Notes: generated by a model not told the origin, from the sequence alone. 64,000 nucleotides of DNA from Galeruca laticollis (GCA_963921935.1 OY998180.1:99698110-99762109); one strand, 5' to 3'. Counted from the stretch's first letter, positions 1 to 10,979 are shown. Translations and numbers: made by a program.

Positions 1-560
1 AAATTGTCACTTATATACACTTCGGGGAATGTATCGTACTAACAAACCGAAATTCCTCCAAAAAATGTAGTATATCTGGATTTATAGGACCCGCTGTATT
101 CGTTCTAGCCAGCTGAAAATCAATATAGTATAACTGTCAAACACCTTGAAAAACATCCAATTATAAAATTGGTCACTTGTATACACTCCAGAGGCTGTAT
201 CGTGCTAACAACACGAAATTTATCCAAAAAGGACCAAAAATGTGGCACTTCAGGTACCATAGCACCCGTTGTACTAGCTCTGGTGAGCTAAAAATCAATC
301 AGATTCATCTATAACATGCCCTGAACAATATTCATTCATAAAATTGGTCACTTGTACACACTCTGGAGGCTGTATCGTGCTAACAAACTGAAATTTCTCA
401 AAAAATGACAAAAATGTCGTATTTCAAGTACCATAGCACCCGTTGTACTGGCTCTGATGTGCTGAAAATCAATAGGGTTTATCTGTGAGATATCCTGAAC
501 AATATTCAATCATAAATTAGTGACTTGTTGCACTCCGGAGGCTGTATCGTACTAACAAGA
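1..560. repeat. ~170-bp satellite-like tandem repeat, about 3.3 copies
   Basis: The unit beginning AAATTGGTCACTTGTATACA recurs at about 1, 166, 339 and 511, a spacing of 165-173 bp. Each unit continues with a CACTCCGGAGGCTGTATCGT-like block and a block near CACCCGTTGTACTGGCTCTG. The fourth copy is cut at about 560 and runs into a different segment (ACAAGACATG, then GTCGACGACAACGACGA). The same junction recurs near 2200. A unit near nucleosome length is typical of satellite DNA. Copies differ from each other by roughly 10-15% by eye. The array is probably open to the left because the window starts inside it. Confidence 0.75.
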
Positions 561-1077
561 CATGTAACGAAAAGTGGTCGACGACAACGACGACACATAC
601 ACACAGGATTTATTTCTAAAAACCGTTTTTTCGTGTTGTTCTTGATGAAAAACGAAAACATATGGGAAATTGCATCGAAACGAACAAAGAAACTACTCGG
701 AGACACATAAGAAAGAAACTGCATGGTAGAAAGGAAACCTAGTAGAAGAATATATGTTGGAAATATGTAATAAATAATATTGTTAGAAAAACGTCTAATT
801 AATTTTCTAAAATAATTAAGATTTTGATAATGTACACGTAAAGACATTTGTGTAACAATATATTTTATCTACGATCGTGCAAAAAGTGACTATTTTTTAA
901 ACTATGTACTGTGCCAAAAGTTTTACTTACTTTGTTGCACTAGTGCAAAAAACTCTTCGAATTGTCAATGAATTGGATTACATTGAGGAGTAAATAGCTA
1001 AGAAAATAGAAATAGCTGCTCAAATTCTAGAAGGTGAACCAAGTACCAGTATCGGAAGCTTCACAATCCGAAAAAGA
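561..1077. other. AT-rich repeat-associated spacer, no gene
   Basis: No convincing coding sequence is present. Blocks here recur downstream. The GTCGACGACAACGACGA segment with the AAAACGAAAA tail (565-665) recurs at 2224-2310. The GATTTTGATAATGTACACG block (about 820-845) recurs near 1507. The stretch is therefore part of a larger composite repeat together with the satellite units. Confidence 0.5.
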
Positions 1078-1178
1078 GCTGGGCATCGATGATGGACTTC
1101 TAAGATGATTGGCTGGGCATCGAGGTTAGACTTTTAAGATGATTGGCTAGGCATCGAGGACGGACTTTATGATGAGAC
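1078..1178. repeat. 34-bp tandem repeat, three copies
   Basis: GCTGGGCATCGA-type units start at 1078, 1112 and 1146, each followed by a diverged GGACTT(C/T)TAAGATGATT. The period is 34 bp and there are three copies. The stretch is not coding and no function is implied. Confidence 0.75.
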
Positions 1179-1720
1179 ATCCACGAGCAAAAATAAAACC
1201 AAAACTCGAAAAATCAGTGGAAATGAAGTTTATCCATCACTAATAATCGCTAATTGCGAGATCAAAATTGAAATTACTTCAACAAAGTAAAATTATTAGT
1301 AATTTTTGTTGTACCTGTTGTAAAATAGTCTAATAAAATTTGATTTAAAATCATATTTATTTCGATCGTAGAAAAAATGTCATGTGTAACATGTGCAAAA
1401 AGCATATCTGTTGCACTTAGCATGCTTCGTGCGACAAATATGCACTATTTGCACTAGTTACACAAATAACTATTTAAATGTGTGCTGACTTATCGAATTT
1501 ATTTGCGATTTTGATAATATACACTTGAAAACATTTTTATATTTAATGAAATCCTATGATAAGGTTTTGAATTTACCGATAATATTCTGCAGGTTTTGAG
1601 GCTTATCATCTCATTCGGAGACAGCAAAACATGTAAAATGGGATGATTTAGATGCATCATTTAACAACCGCATCAGAACTGGTTCCATCTCGAATCTAAA
1701 GCATAAGGATCCCACTGAAT

Positions 1721-2310
1721 TTCTAAAATAATTAAGTGCTTAAATATCAAAAATCCTATGCACCATTTATATATTTCCTAAACTTTAACATTTGAATATT
1801 AATCACCCTAAACTCCAAAATGAATATAACTAATAGTATTAAAAGAGTTTAACACATAAGGATGGAAAAATACTAGCTTCTTAAGATGTTTAATTCAAAA
1901 GTATCTAAGTATTTAAATAGTAAAATCCTAATCACCAATTATATAGTTCCTAAACGAATATACCTAATAGTCTTCAAACGGTTTAATACCTAAGAAATTC
2001 TATACACTCCGGAGGTTTTATCGTGCTAACAAACCAATATTTCTCCAAGAATGACCAAAAATGTTGCACTTCAGATACCACAGTACTTGTTGTACTGGCT
2101 CCGGTGAGCTGGAAATAAGTAGGGTTCATCTGTGAGATGCCGAAAACAATATCTATTCATAAAATTAGTGACTTGATGCACTTCGGAGGCTGTATAGTGC
2201 TAACAAGACATGTTACAAAAAGTGGTCGACGACAACAACGACGACGACGACATACACACGGGATTTTTATTCTAAAAACAGCTTTTTAATGTTTTTCTCA
2301 CTGAAAAACG
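1721..2310. repeat. second diverged repeat pair followed by another copy of the 5' satellite
   Basis: Two diverged units sharing TATATAnTTCCTAAAC and a CACCA(A/T)TTATATA block lie about 180 bp apart (about 1735-1990). From about 2000 the window-start satellite returns: CACTCCGGAGG at about 2007 and TGCACTTCGGAGGCTGTATA at 2175. It ends in the same ACAAGACATG-GTCGACGACAAC junction seen at 555-600. The arrangement suggests a composite, partly duplicated repeat block. Confidence 0.6.
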
Positions 2311-2845
2311 TAAAAATAAAAAATTCCAACTTTTTTGGGGGTAAACCAATACTTTTCTTGCATATATAGGCTAGGGCGGAAAAGTAAAAAATTTTGGGTT
2401 AAAACTAACAGCCTCGTTACATCAGGTGAAGTCATATGCTGGATACTTCAACTGTTTGATAATGACCTGATTAAACACTGGTATTATTATTTAATTAACA
2501 ACTTATGTATAAAGATTATTTTAAAGATGTAATTGTTCAAGTATGTTAGGGCGTCCTAAGTACTTACCTGTACTAGTTGTTTCGGATTGCCATCTACCTA
2601 CTCAGGGATTATTACAGGTACTCGATGTTTATTGTAGTCAAGACGAAATATCTTGGAACAAACTATAAATTTGCTTATCCTCTAATCTATGTCTTATTAT
2701 TGAAATAACTACACGGGAAAATCAATATGCGTCACATCTGGATTACAACGTGGTCCTTCAAAATCTCCAGGATGATAAGAAACTTCTTGGAAGAACTAGA
2801 ATTAATTGAAACAGACGCCCACAGTTATTTTAGATAGAGCCTGAA
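2311..2845. other. no gene recognised
   Basis: AT-rich sequence with only short chance open frames. No recognisable domain, repeat or splice-flanked exon was found. It lies in the presumed intron upstream of the exchanger's last exon, or is intergenic. Confidence 0.5.
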
Positions 2846-2933
2846 GGTGATATAAGATGGTTCACTTTCTTTCCATTCCTGTCTTTCATTCAGCATCTTT
2901 CATTAATAATGACACGTCTAAATATTAAATGAA

Positions 2934-3242
2934 TCAAAAGTGATAAATGAATTCAGTAGTGAACCAGTCCAGCGATGTTGGATTTCGGCATTCAGCATCA
3001 ATAACTCGCACTCCGAAGAAACGAAAAATGAGACGTATTAACACAAAGAGAAATATTCCAAACTTCCAAAAGAATCGCCCGTAGCAAGGTATCTCAGTAT
3101 TATTTTGAAGTTTTATGCTTGCAGGTATACTATACTTCATTAAAGTATATTCTTTCGTTATAAAGGGCGTGACAAGTTTTAAAAGTTTTTCAAATTTTCT
3201 TTTTCCACTCCAAGAGATATTTGCAAGAAGAATCAGGATCAT
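2934..3242 (-). pseudogene. PIF/Harbinger transposase fragment, left arm
   Basis: The minus-strand frame reads KLVTPFITKEYTLMKYSIPA, followed by a stretch like KLQ. This is the characteristic segment of HARBI1-like transposases, around ITKKDTxMRExIPAxxKL. The DDE catalytic core is absent. The piece is a truncated, non-functional remnant and is the diverged mirror image of the fragment at 3667-3990. Confidence 0.6.
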
Positions 3243-3666
3243 TATCCGCCAACTCTTTTAACAGTGAATCTGAAGTTCCAAACTCATATCTCCTAGCAAT
3301 ACATGATAACACTGATCAACGTCGTTGCTTCTTTTTCTAATTCTTTGATCAAATGAACGGAATTTAAACGAATTCCACGGCGCACAGCTTCGTTAAACAA
3401 CATATTCAAGAAAATGAGCAAATATCGTTCATTTGCTTATCAATTTCTATGTGTCGTTTGAGCGTGAAATGAAAAAAAGTGAGCATTCATTTGAATGATC
3501 CTTCATCTGAGTGAACCGTATGATATCACATTTAAGCTGATATCAGTGGTTTTCACTCGGATGAATGATCACTCATGTGAAGTTTCTCTTTTTTTTTTCA
3601 TTCCACGCTCGAATGCCACATAGAAAATGATAAACAAATGAACGTTATTCGCTCATTTTCTCGACT

Positions 3667-3990
3667 ATGTCGTCAAACAAAGTTGTGCGCCATGGAAATT
3701 GTTCAATTTGCGATCATTTCAAGAAGAATTGGAAAAAAAGCGAAGAAAAAGTCGACGTGCGATCATGCATTGCAAGGAGAAATGTGTTTGAAGCTTTAGA
3801 TTCATTCTTAAAAGAGTTAGCGGATCCTGATTCATACTGCAACCATCTTCGAATGGATAAAATAAAATTTGAAGAACTTTTACAACTTTTCACTCCCTTC
3901 ATATGAAAGAAGATACTTTAATGAGAAAGAGTATACCTGCAAGAATAAAACTTCAAATAATACTGAGGTGCCTTGATACCGAACTCGAGT
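3667..3990 (+). pseudogene. PIF/Harbinger transposase N-terminal fragment, right arm
   Basis: The frame opens at ATG 3667 and includes SYCNHLRMDKIKFEELLQLF, then TPFI and a stop. A frameshifted continuation reads like MRKSIPARIKLQIILRCLDT. This matches the N-terminal region of PIF/Harbinger (HARBI1-like) transposases, in which a helical substrate-binding segment precedes the DDE domain. No catalytic acidic residues remain. The element is non-autonomous and inactive. Confidence 0.65.
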
Positions 3991-4316
3991 GAACATTATC
4001 TTTGTGTTCATACGTTTCGTTTTTCAGAGTGCGAGTGATCGATGCTGAATGCCGAAATCCAACATTCACTAATGAATTCATTTATCACTTTTGATTCATT
4101 TGATGCCTAGACGTGTCATTCTTAATGAAAGAGGCTGAATGATAGACAGAACTTATAAAAAGTAAACCGTCTGATATCACCTAAAACGAACATTAATTTG
4201 TGGTTCTATTCAAAGTCTATGATTTCATATGGCAAAAAAGTTTATCTTTCTAATTAAATAATTTCAAAGTTTAGTTAAATGACAAATTTTAAAAAAAACT
4301 TATTGTTTATTTTCAG

Positions 4317-4521
4317 TCTTGCCTTCTCTGTCACAATTTTCTGCACGGAAGCAGCTTTGGTAATTATTGTCCTAGTTCTTCGCAGATCAAAGTACATCGG
4401 TGGAGAGCTGGGGGGGCCTACTTACATTAAATACTTCACCTCAGCTGTATTTTTTTGCCTGTGGATCGTCTACCTGATCATGTCATCGTTAGAAGTCTAC
4501 GGAGTCATCCATGGGTTTTAA
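4317..4521 (+). CDS. Calx: Na+/Ca2+ exchanger (NCX/SLC8 family), terminal coding exon
   Basis: A polypyrimidine tract and AG (TTATTTTCAG) end at 4316. The exon then encodes LAFSVTIFCTEAALVIIVLV, LRRSKYIGGELGGP, a second membrane segment, and a C-terminus SSLEVYGVIHGF before TAA at 4519-4521. The RR-x-(I)GGELGGP motif, the final hydrophobic helix and the SSLExYxxIxGF ending are the C-terminal signature of plasma-membrane NCX exchangers (SLC8; Calx in insects), which extrude Ca2+ in exchange for Na+. The exon begins with the third base of a codon. All upstream exons must lie left of the window, more than 4.3 kb away. An AATAAA at 4735-4740 is a candidate polyadenylation signal. The gene identity is firm; it could also be a retained fragment, but the open frame and intact acceptor argue for a live exon. 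Confidence 0.88.
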
Positions 4522-5399
4522 ATTATTTCAACAAGATATAAATATGTCTACAGGTTAAAAAATATTCACGTTTTATTGAAAATACGGTTCTCTATTTAGT
4601 GAAGATATGATTAAGAGGTTTCGTATTTTAATTTTTGGAAAATATATAGATGACAAAATTAAGTTCATTTATACTCAAAAACAACAGAAAATGTGACATA
4701 ATTCTTTGATATTGAAACAGAACGATACTAACCAAATAAAAAAGGTACACTAATATTCATTTTGTTAGCTCTTGTCGTATATAAAGTTACCAACTTAAAT
4801 ACTTAGTCAAGGAAATGCCGGGATTGGTAATTTGAAAAAAAAAACTCTTTTAAAGGTATTGTCGGATTTTTTGTGCCTAAGTTGGCTATACTCATGCGGT
4901 GTTTGAGCATTATGTCATTTAGTTTGCTTACAGTGCTCCATGTGGTGGAAGAATTGCTTCGTCTTCTAGTTAATTTAATTTTACTAAAGTAAAAGGAATG
5001 GTGGCTAAAAATTGTATTTTAAGTCTGAGAGACATGGTCTACAAAATTTCTGTCTCTTACGATTCAATTCGGGCTATTTTGAACGTTCGTTTGGACGCCA
5101 CCAAACTAATCTCGCAGAACTGTCAAATATAACATAAACTTAAATCCCATCAAACAACTACCGTATTTTCCTGATATGGCTCTGGTTGATCTTTTGCTCT
5201 TTCAAAAATTATTATTACTACGACTATGCTCCTGTTTTCAGTCGATAGAAAACATAAAAAGGTATCCGCGGCGAGTCCTGAAAAAGCGTTTGAAAAAGGT
5301 TGATATTATTCGTTGGCGTTAGTGTTTTTTGGAGGCGATACAATGAATTTGGATAAATACATTTTTTTTAAATTACAATCTGATCGTTTTCGATCAATG
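4522..5399. other. exchanger 3' UTR and intergenic DNA
   Basis: No further coding region is supported. AATAAA at 4735-4740 would give a 3' UTR of roughly 220-240 bases after the exchanger stop codon. The rest is AT-rich with no recognised element. Confidence 0.45.
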
Positions 5400-7362
5400 G
5401 GCAATTTTGTTCTAAATTAATTTTACTAATTTTTATTTTAAAACTTAGGTTTTTTCTCACTAGAAGTTCCTTAGACTCTATTACAAATATACACTCATTC
5501 TAATGTACTATACTCTGCTTTTAGAACTGACACTTAACACTAATTTCACAAGCTCATAAGGCTTGGTCCTTCTGAGCGAGTAGATGGGCTATCAATCAGC
5601 ATTCACATTGTCTAAGAGCCGTTCTTCGTGGCATTGGCAAACTTTGCTATCATCTGGCTAACAATATCCATTTCCAAATCCCGATGGAGGTTGCTATTTC
5701 TGGCGTACCAAGAAACATTGACTATGTTCCTTAGTACTTTTTTCTGGAATCGATGGATTATTTGAATGTTATTTTCTCTCGTACAGCCACAGTTGGATGC
5801 CGTACGTCTATACTGGTTTCAAAATTTGCTTATATAGTAGCAGTTTATTCTATAAAGACAGAGTAGAATTGTGCCCCAAAATCCAATATATAATTCTTAT
5901 CTCTTCTTTTTGACAGAGGGTTTTCAGCGTAACTCTGCATCTAGTGTAATATCCAGATATTTAGCTGTATTGGCATAAGGTACCTGAAAATTGTTCAATC
6001 TAACTAGCACATATCGACCTTTCTTGTTATCGAAGTTCAAGTGCACTGATTTCATCTCATTCAGTTTGATTCTCCATCTTTTAGACCATGCGTGAATCTG
6101 ATCATTGGTTGTTTGTAATGTAGTTGTAGCTTCCTCATGGCTGTTTCCGACTGCTAAGATTGCTGTGTCATTAGAGAAAGTGGCTATGGTGTTAAGCGCT
6201 AAATCAGGGATATCACTGCTGTATATTAGGTATAGAACTGGTCTTAATACACTGACTTGTGGTATCTCCGCTTTGATTTCTCTAAGTTGCGAGTAGGTTT
6301 CTTCTTGCTTTATTTAGAATATTCTTTCTGATATTAATGACTCCAGAAGTTGAGAGTATTGCTTTGGCAGGTGATGCTTCTTTTTGTACTTGAATCCCTC
6401 ATCCCATATTTCATCAAAAGCCTGAGCTACATCTAGGAAGAGTGTAGAAGAGACTTTTGTTTCTGGTTATTCTATGTACCCGATCTATCGTTGAATAGCT
6501 CTCACGGAACCCAAACTGATGATCAGGTATGTTTTCTGACTTCTATTATATTCTTTAATCTTTTTCAAAATAGTTTCAATATCATTGGTAATAATAATAT
6601 TCGTCTGTAGGATGAAAGTTCTTGCTGTGATTTGCCTGGTTTGACTATCATTATTACCTCTGCTACTTTCCAAATCCTGGGTACGTACTTCAATCTAAAT
6701 GCAGCATTTACCAGATGTGTTAATTTTCTTATTGCTTTCGGGGGAAGCTGTTTTAGTATTTCTCATGTTATTGGGTCGAAGCCAGGAGCTTTCTTTGGGT
6801 TTATATTCTCTTTTACCTCTTTTAGTACATCTCTTGTTGTCTCGAGTGTTATTTCTATTTCGCCTTGTCCGTAGTTTATTCTTGAAATTTCTTCTCATTC
6901 GTTGGAGTAGAAATGATTTTCTAAATTATCTGCAAATCTGTTGGCTTCTTGAATGCTATTCCTTGCTCAGCTACCATCTCAACTTCGGATTGGAGGATTA
7001 TGCAGGATAGGTCTTTTTAATCGTTTAGTAGCTTTCCACAGGGAATAGTCGGCGTTACTGTAATTCGTTAATCCACTGAGTGTATCTACTAATCGATTCA
7101 TTCTTGATTTTTCGGATTTCTCTTTTTAGATTCAGTGTGGCATTATTCAACCTAGTTTTATCCACTGACGCTCTCGATTGCTGGCATGTGCGTCTTAGTT
7201 TTCTGTTTTCGGTAAGTAGTTAATTTCTCTAGGATAATTGTAACTTTTGTTCTTGTTTTTATATTAGGAGTATTTCATGCACTTTGCTGTATATTTTTAT
7301 TGATCTGATCTGTTTCTTCATCAAATTGTTCGTGAATTCGTGGTGGAGTTGAGAGATTGATA
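5400..7362 (-). mobile_element. Jockey-type LINE, 3' part (reverse transcriptase), decayed
   Basis: Read on the minus strand, the segment 6870-6640 encodes NINPKKAPGFDPIT, stop, EILKQLPPKAIRKLTHLVNA and YVPRIWKVAEVIMIVKPGKS, the classic Jockey-clade RT motifs. Around 6190-5950 it encodes NDTAILAVGNSHEEATTTLQ (the catalytic FADDT position reads NDTAI) and RWRIKLNEMKSVHLNF. The 3' end (about 5720-5560) reads NIVNVSWYARNSNLHRDLEM. Several stops and frameshifts make it inactive. Its reading frame is interrupted at 7363 by a pogo-type element and resumes at 9968. The left boundary, in the A/T-rich 3' tail, is approximate. Confidence 0.8.
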
Positions 7363-9965
7363 GAGTAGCGGCGGGTAATATGAAATACACCGGCTAATAT
7401 GGAATACCATATAATTGGCTAAACTTATGATGCCATCTACAAGGCGGTAGCAAAAATATGCTCATCGTAAGTGCAGATTTATACACAAACACGCGCGTAA
7501 CTCTGTAATCGTTCGTTAAATAGTTATTCGTCAACACCTGTTTTTCAGTCATGAAGAATTTTTGTGGAGTTCCGTGAAAATTTAGTTTATTATCATTTAG
7601 TTGGTGATTTTTTATTCATATTCTCATCAGAGAGCAAGTAAGTACTGTAGATTAATATAAGATGTAGTTATTGCGGGTCTATACTCGTCTAGACATCTTT
7701 AAAAAATCCTAACCTCAACACAACTAAGTGCGGCTAATATGGAATACTATTCCATATTACCCGCAAAAGTTTGCCCCATAAAAGTGCCATCTAAAAATTA
7801 ATTTCTATTGTTTCAGTCTTATTCGAGCACCAGGGTATCAATAATGCCTAAAACTACGGTCGTGGATGAAAAACGCAAAAAGTGGAATGAAGAAAATATG
7901 AGGAAAGCAGTGATAGCAGTCAGGTCTAAACAAATGGGTTATTTGAAGGCTTGTCAAACATATAATGTTCCTCGAGCTACACTTTTCAGGCTGTGCAAAA
8001 ATAACATGAAGCCTGAAGTTGTGTGCCGTACCAAATTAGGCCGTAAGCCCGTTTTACCTGATTTTTTGGAAAAATAATTAGTTAAGCACTGTCTAGAGAT
8101 GGAGAAATCATTCTTTGGCTTGACGCGTCGCGATGTTTATAATGTTGCTTTTCAATTAGCAAGAAAAAACAATATTCCTCAACCATTTTCATTACTAAGA
8201 AAATCAGCTGGCAAGGATTGGCTTCATCACTTCATAATGAGGCATAAAAATGTTTTAAGTCTGAGATGACCTACTGGAACTTCGTACGCTCGCGCCTTAG
8301 GATATAATAAAGAAAATGTAGACACATTTTTCGACCTGTTAGAGACCCTAATGGAGACGCATAATTATTCGGCAAGCCAAGTTTATAACGTGGATGAAAC
8401 TGGTTTAACCATTGTTCAATCAAGAAATCCAGAAGTTTTTTCTCTAAGGGGCAAAAGGTAAGTTGGGTCAATGACGTCAGCCGAACGAGGTTCACTTATA
8501 ACCTCAGTCCTTTGCATTAGCGCAAGTGGCAATTTTGTACCCCCCCTTCTGATTTTTCCCAGAAAAAATGCAAGTGAACTTCTAAAGAAGGGTGCCCCGC
8601 CAGGAACCATTTTTTCCTTTCATCCGTCAGGCTGGATTCAGATGGATATCTTCACACAATGGTTCAAACATTTTCTAAAACATGTTACACCGAGTGCAGA
8701 AAATCCCATTCTACTGATTCTAGATGGTCACCATACTCACACTAAAAACTTAGACGTTATTTTGGATGCCAGAGAAAACCATGTGACTTTACTTTGCCTA
8801 CCGCCACATACAACTCATAAGATGCAGCCATTAGATAAAACTGTTATGGGAGCATTAAAGACATATTACAGTGAGGAAGTAAGGCTATTTTTAAGAACAA
8901 ATAATCGGCCTGTCAATAATTTTGATTTAAGCGAACTTTTTGGTAATGCGTATCTGAAAATCCAAAATGGTGAAAGATGTGTTAACGGATTTCGTCAAAC
9001 TGGATTGTTTCCAGTTAACCGGAACGTATTCACCGAAGAAGACTTTATTCAGAAGGCATAAAGAAATGAGGTCCAAGTACACTCAGAAGATGATGTGCTC
9101 CGGGAGAAACCTCAACCAGAAAACACGGCTCAAAATGCAACCATAGTTTTACCACAGGATATAATTCCCAAGCCAACTTTGAGGAAGAAAGAAGGCACGA
9201 GAGGTCGGAAAGCAGGTCAAGCCAAAGTTTTGACGTCGACCCCAAACAAAGAAGAGTTGGAGCAGTCAATAAAAATAGCGTCAGTTAAAGAAAGGGATAA
9301 AGTTAAAAGAAAAATAGAAATAACTAACAAAAACAAAGAGCATAAAAAATTTAAACTTGCAGATGCAGAGGTAGCTGGACCAAGTGGCGTACCAAAAAAG
9401 AAATTTCAAAAAAAGGCAATAAAGAAATCAAAAGAAGGTAAATATTCATCAGAAGATTCCAACAGTTCTGCATCTTTACATGACTCATCATCCAACGACG
9501 ATGAAGAATTTCCTGTTTATGATCGTCCATCTGAAGAGGCTGAGTGTTTGTTTTGTTCGAGATTATATTCGGCTGATACAAGGGGAGAAATCTGGATTCA
9601 GTGCGCAAGATGTGAACTTTGGGCTCATGAGTTATGCGCCGACACGCCAAAGGATGTTTACATTTGTGATTTTTGTCGCTAAAGTTTCCCTATAAGCATA
9701 TATTTTTTAGTTCATTTAGTGTTTCATATTACCCCATAGTGGTATTTCATATTACCCGACCATTTTTTTGTAATGTCAGAATGTACTTATTTTATTTAAC
9801 CTTATATTTTTTTTAAATTCATAAAGTTTTAGAAATTGCAGACTTTTATTTGCTTAGATGGATAGTTATCACAATATTTAATGACTTTTCTAATGCACTG
9901 TACTGCACCTAGAAGAATTTATCACTATAATAGAAAACAGTATTCCATATTACCCTCCGCTACTC
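7363..9965 (+). mobile_element. pogo/Tigger-type (Tc1/mariner superfamily) DNA transposon, 2603 bp
   Basis: The left end is GAGTAGCGGCGGGTAATATG continuing AAATAC (7363-7388). The right end, reverse-complemented, is GAGTAGCGGAGGGTAATATG continuing GAATAC (9940-9965). The TIRs match at 24 of 26 positions. TA dinucleotides at 7361-7362 and 9966-9967 are the expected target-site duplication. Extra copies of the TAATATGGAATAC motif occur at about 7395-7407, as a palindrome at 7731-7764, and near 9722-9758; they may be transposase-binding sites. The insertion sits inside a Jockey LINE, whose protein frame continues cleanly on both sides. Confidence 0.9.
7844..9682 (+). pseudogene. pogo/Tigger transposase with C-terminal Cys/His-rich finger, four in-frame stops
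   Basis: One reading frame runs from ATG 7844 (MPKTTVVDEKRKKWNEENMR) to TAA at 9680-9682. It contains a psq-type helix-turn-helix (GYLKACQTYNVPRATLFRLC), then a DDE_1 core with acidic residues in VYNVDETGL, ILLILDGHHTH and KMQPLDKTVMG. The tail is Lys/Ser-rich and ends in a Cys/His array (ECLFCSRLYS...CARCELWAHELCADT...CDFCR) resembling a PHD-like zinc finger. The frame is broken only by stops at 8075, 8267, 8459 and 9059, with no frameshift. The second (TGA where CGA would give Arg) and third (TAA where CAA would give Gln) look like single C-to-T changes. An acceptor-like ATTGTTTCAG at about 7807-7816 suggests an optional upstream intron. It is defective as it stands. Confidence 0.85.
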
Positions 9966-10200
9966 TACTGTTTTCCAGTTCAATTTGAAAACTCTTCCAG
10001 TCTGTTCTTTTGTTAACTAATGTTGGTAGCTTTTCTTTTTGTATTATTGTATCACTAAGCATAAGGAGGATGGAAGAATTATCGAAATTCATATCCCAGG
10101 CCTCCTCTATTTGCTTATAGTTTGTTGAAATATTCCTTACCACGAAGAAGTCAATGAGGTAATGAAGTATTTTGTGTTTCATTTTTGACATAAAGATATG
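9966..10200 (-). mobile_element. Jockey-type LINE, 5' continuation beyond the pogo insertion
   Basis: The minus-strand frame (from 10191) reads HYLIDFFVVRNISTNYKQIE, then LVNKRTDWKSFQIELENS, the endonuclease-RT linker region of Jockey-type ORF2. It stops exactly at the pogo element's TA. The continuation (LSTPPRIHEQFDEETDQ) lies at about 7362-7300 on the other side. The LINE is 5'-truncated near 10200. Confidence 0.75.
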
Positions 10201-10979
10201 AAAAATTCATATTTTGACGGTCTTCAATAAAGAGAACTAGATTTTTAAAAGATAAACGTATTGAATAGGTACTGAATTCTTCTTCTAAACATACCGTTTG
10301 TTTCACAGAAGAAGGGAGTGATGAAGCGGTATGTATTTTAATTTAGGTTTTTCTTAAACTTTTGTTGTTTGTGGAAACAGACGATGAAGTCAAAAAAAAT
10401 AATATTGTTGAATGAAATTTGTTCCGAAATAATGAAAAACATAACCTACAAGCAAATTAAAAGCAAACTGAATTAATGGAAATTGAAACAACTGAAGAAA
10501 TATTATAATAAAGGATATACGTTCATAAAGCAACGCATACATTCAATATTAGGTAACAATTTTATAAAAAACAGGTCGATTCTTTATTTTTATTCGAATA
10601 TTTTTGTTGTAATAATTATATATACAGGATGTCCTACCGCCGAGTAGTGTCTTTTTAATTTTCTTGTTCTTAAGGTACTTTATCCGGTCTGGACAGTAGC
10701 GACCATCATGCTACCCTAAAAAGGTAAAGGGCTGTAAGTGACAAAAAGTCGAATTTGAATAAATTGAGTTTTAATGAGAATGGATTGTCCTTCTGTAATA
10801 ATAATGCAATGAGGCGATACTGGGGTTAAAAATGAACAAAAAAGTCACAATTTTTTATTTTAATATTCATGAAAAGTTTTACTTTCTAATTTAAGAAACA
10901 AATTACTTACTGTCTTTTGTATCAGGATCACTGGAAAAAATATTATAATAGTTAGCAATAAGTGACATAATTATGAAAA
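10201..10979. other. no gene recognised
   Basis: AT-rich intergenic sequence. A TATACAGGATGTCCTACCG block at about 10621 resembles the 'acagggtg' termini seen in other repeats of this window (40171, 54238), but no complete element could be bounded. Confidence 0.4.

Larger units (their letters stand above)
2846..4181. mobile_element. inverted pair of PIF/Harbinger-type elements (long palindrome)
   Basis: Two related segments lie in opposite orientation. The first runs from GGTGATATAAGATGGTTCAC (2846) to GTGAACCGTATGATATCAC (3511-3529). The second runs from GCTGATATCAGTGGTTTTCA (3536) to GTAAACCGTCTGATATCACC (4162-4181). Each has ~20-bp terminal inverted repeats, and a 6-bp ATTTAA spacer with the expected TTA/TAA trinucleotides separates them. 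Their interiors are reverse complements across almost the whole length; the left-arm ORF strand is minus and the right is plus. The encoded fragments match the N-terminal part of PIF/Harbinger transposases. Each unit is only ~650-690 bp, so both are deletion derivatives. Confidence 0.7.

Noticed and set aside
6105..7010. Overlapping plus-strand open frames of 63-103 codons
   Set aside because: They are antisense shadows of the Jockey RT on the minus strand, which has the recognisable motifs.
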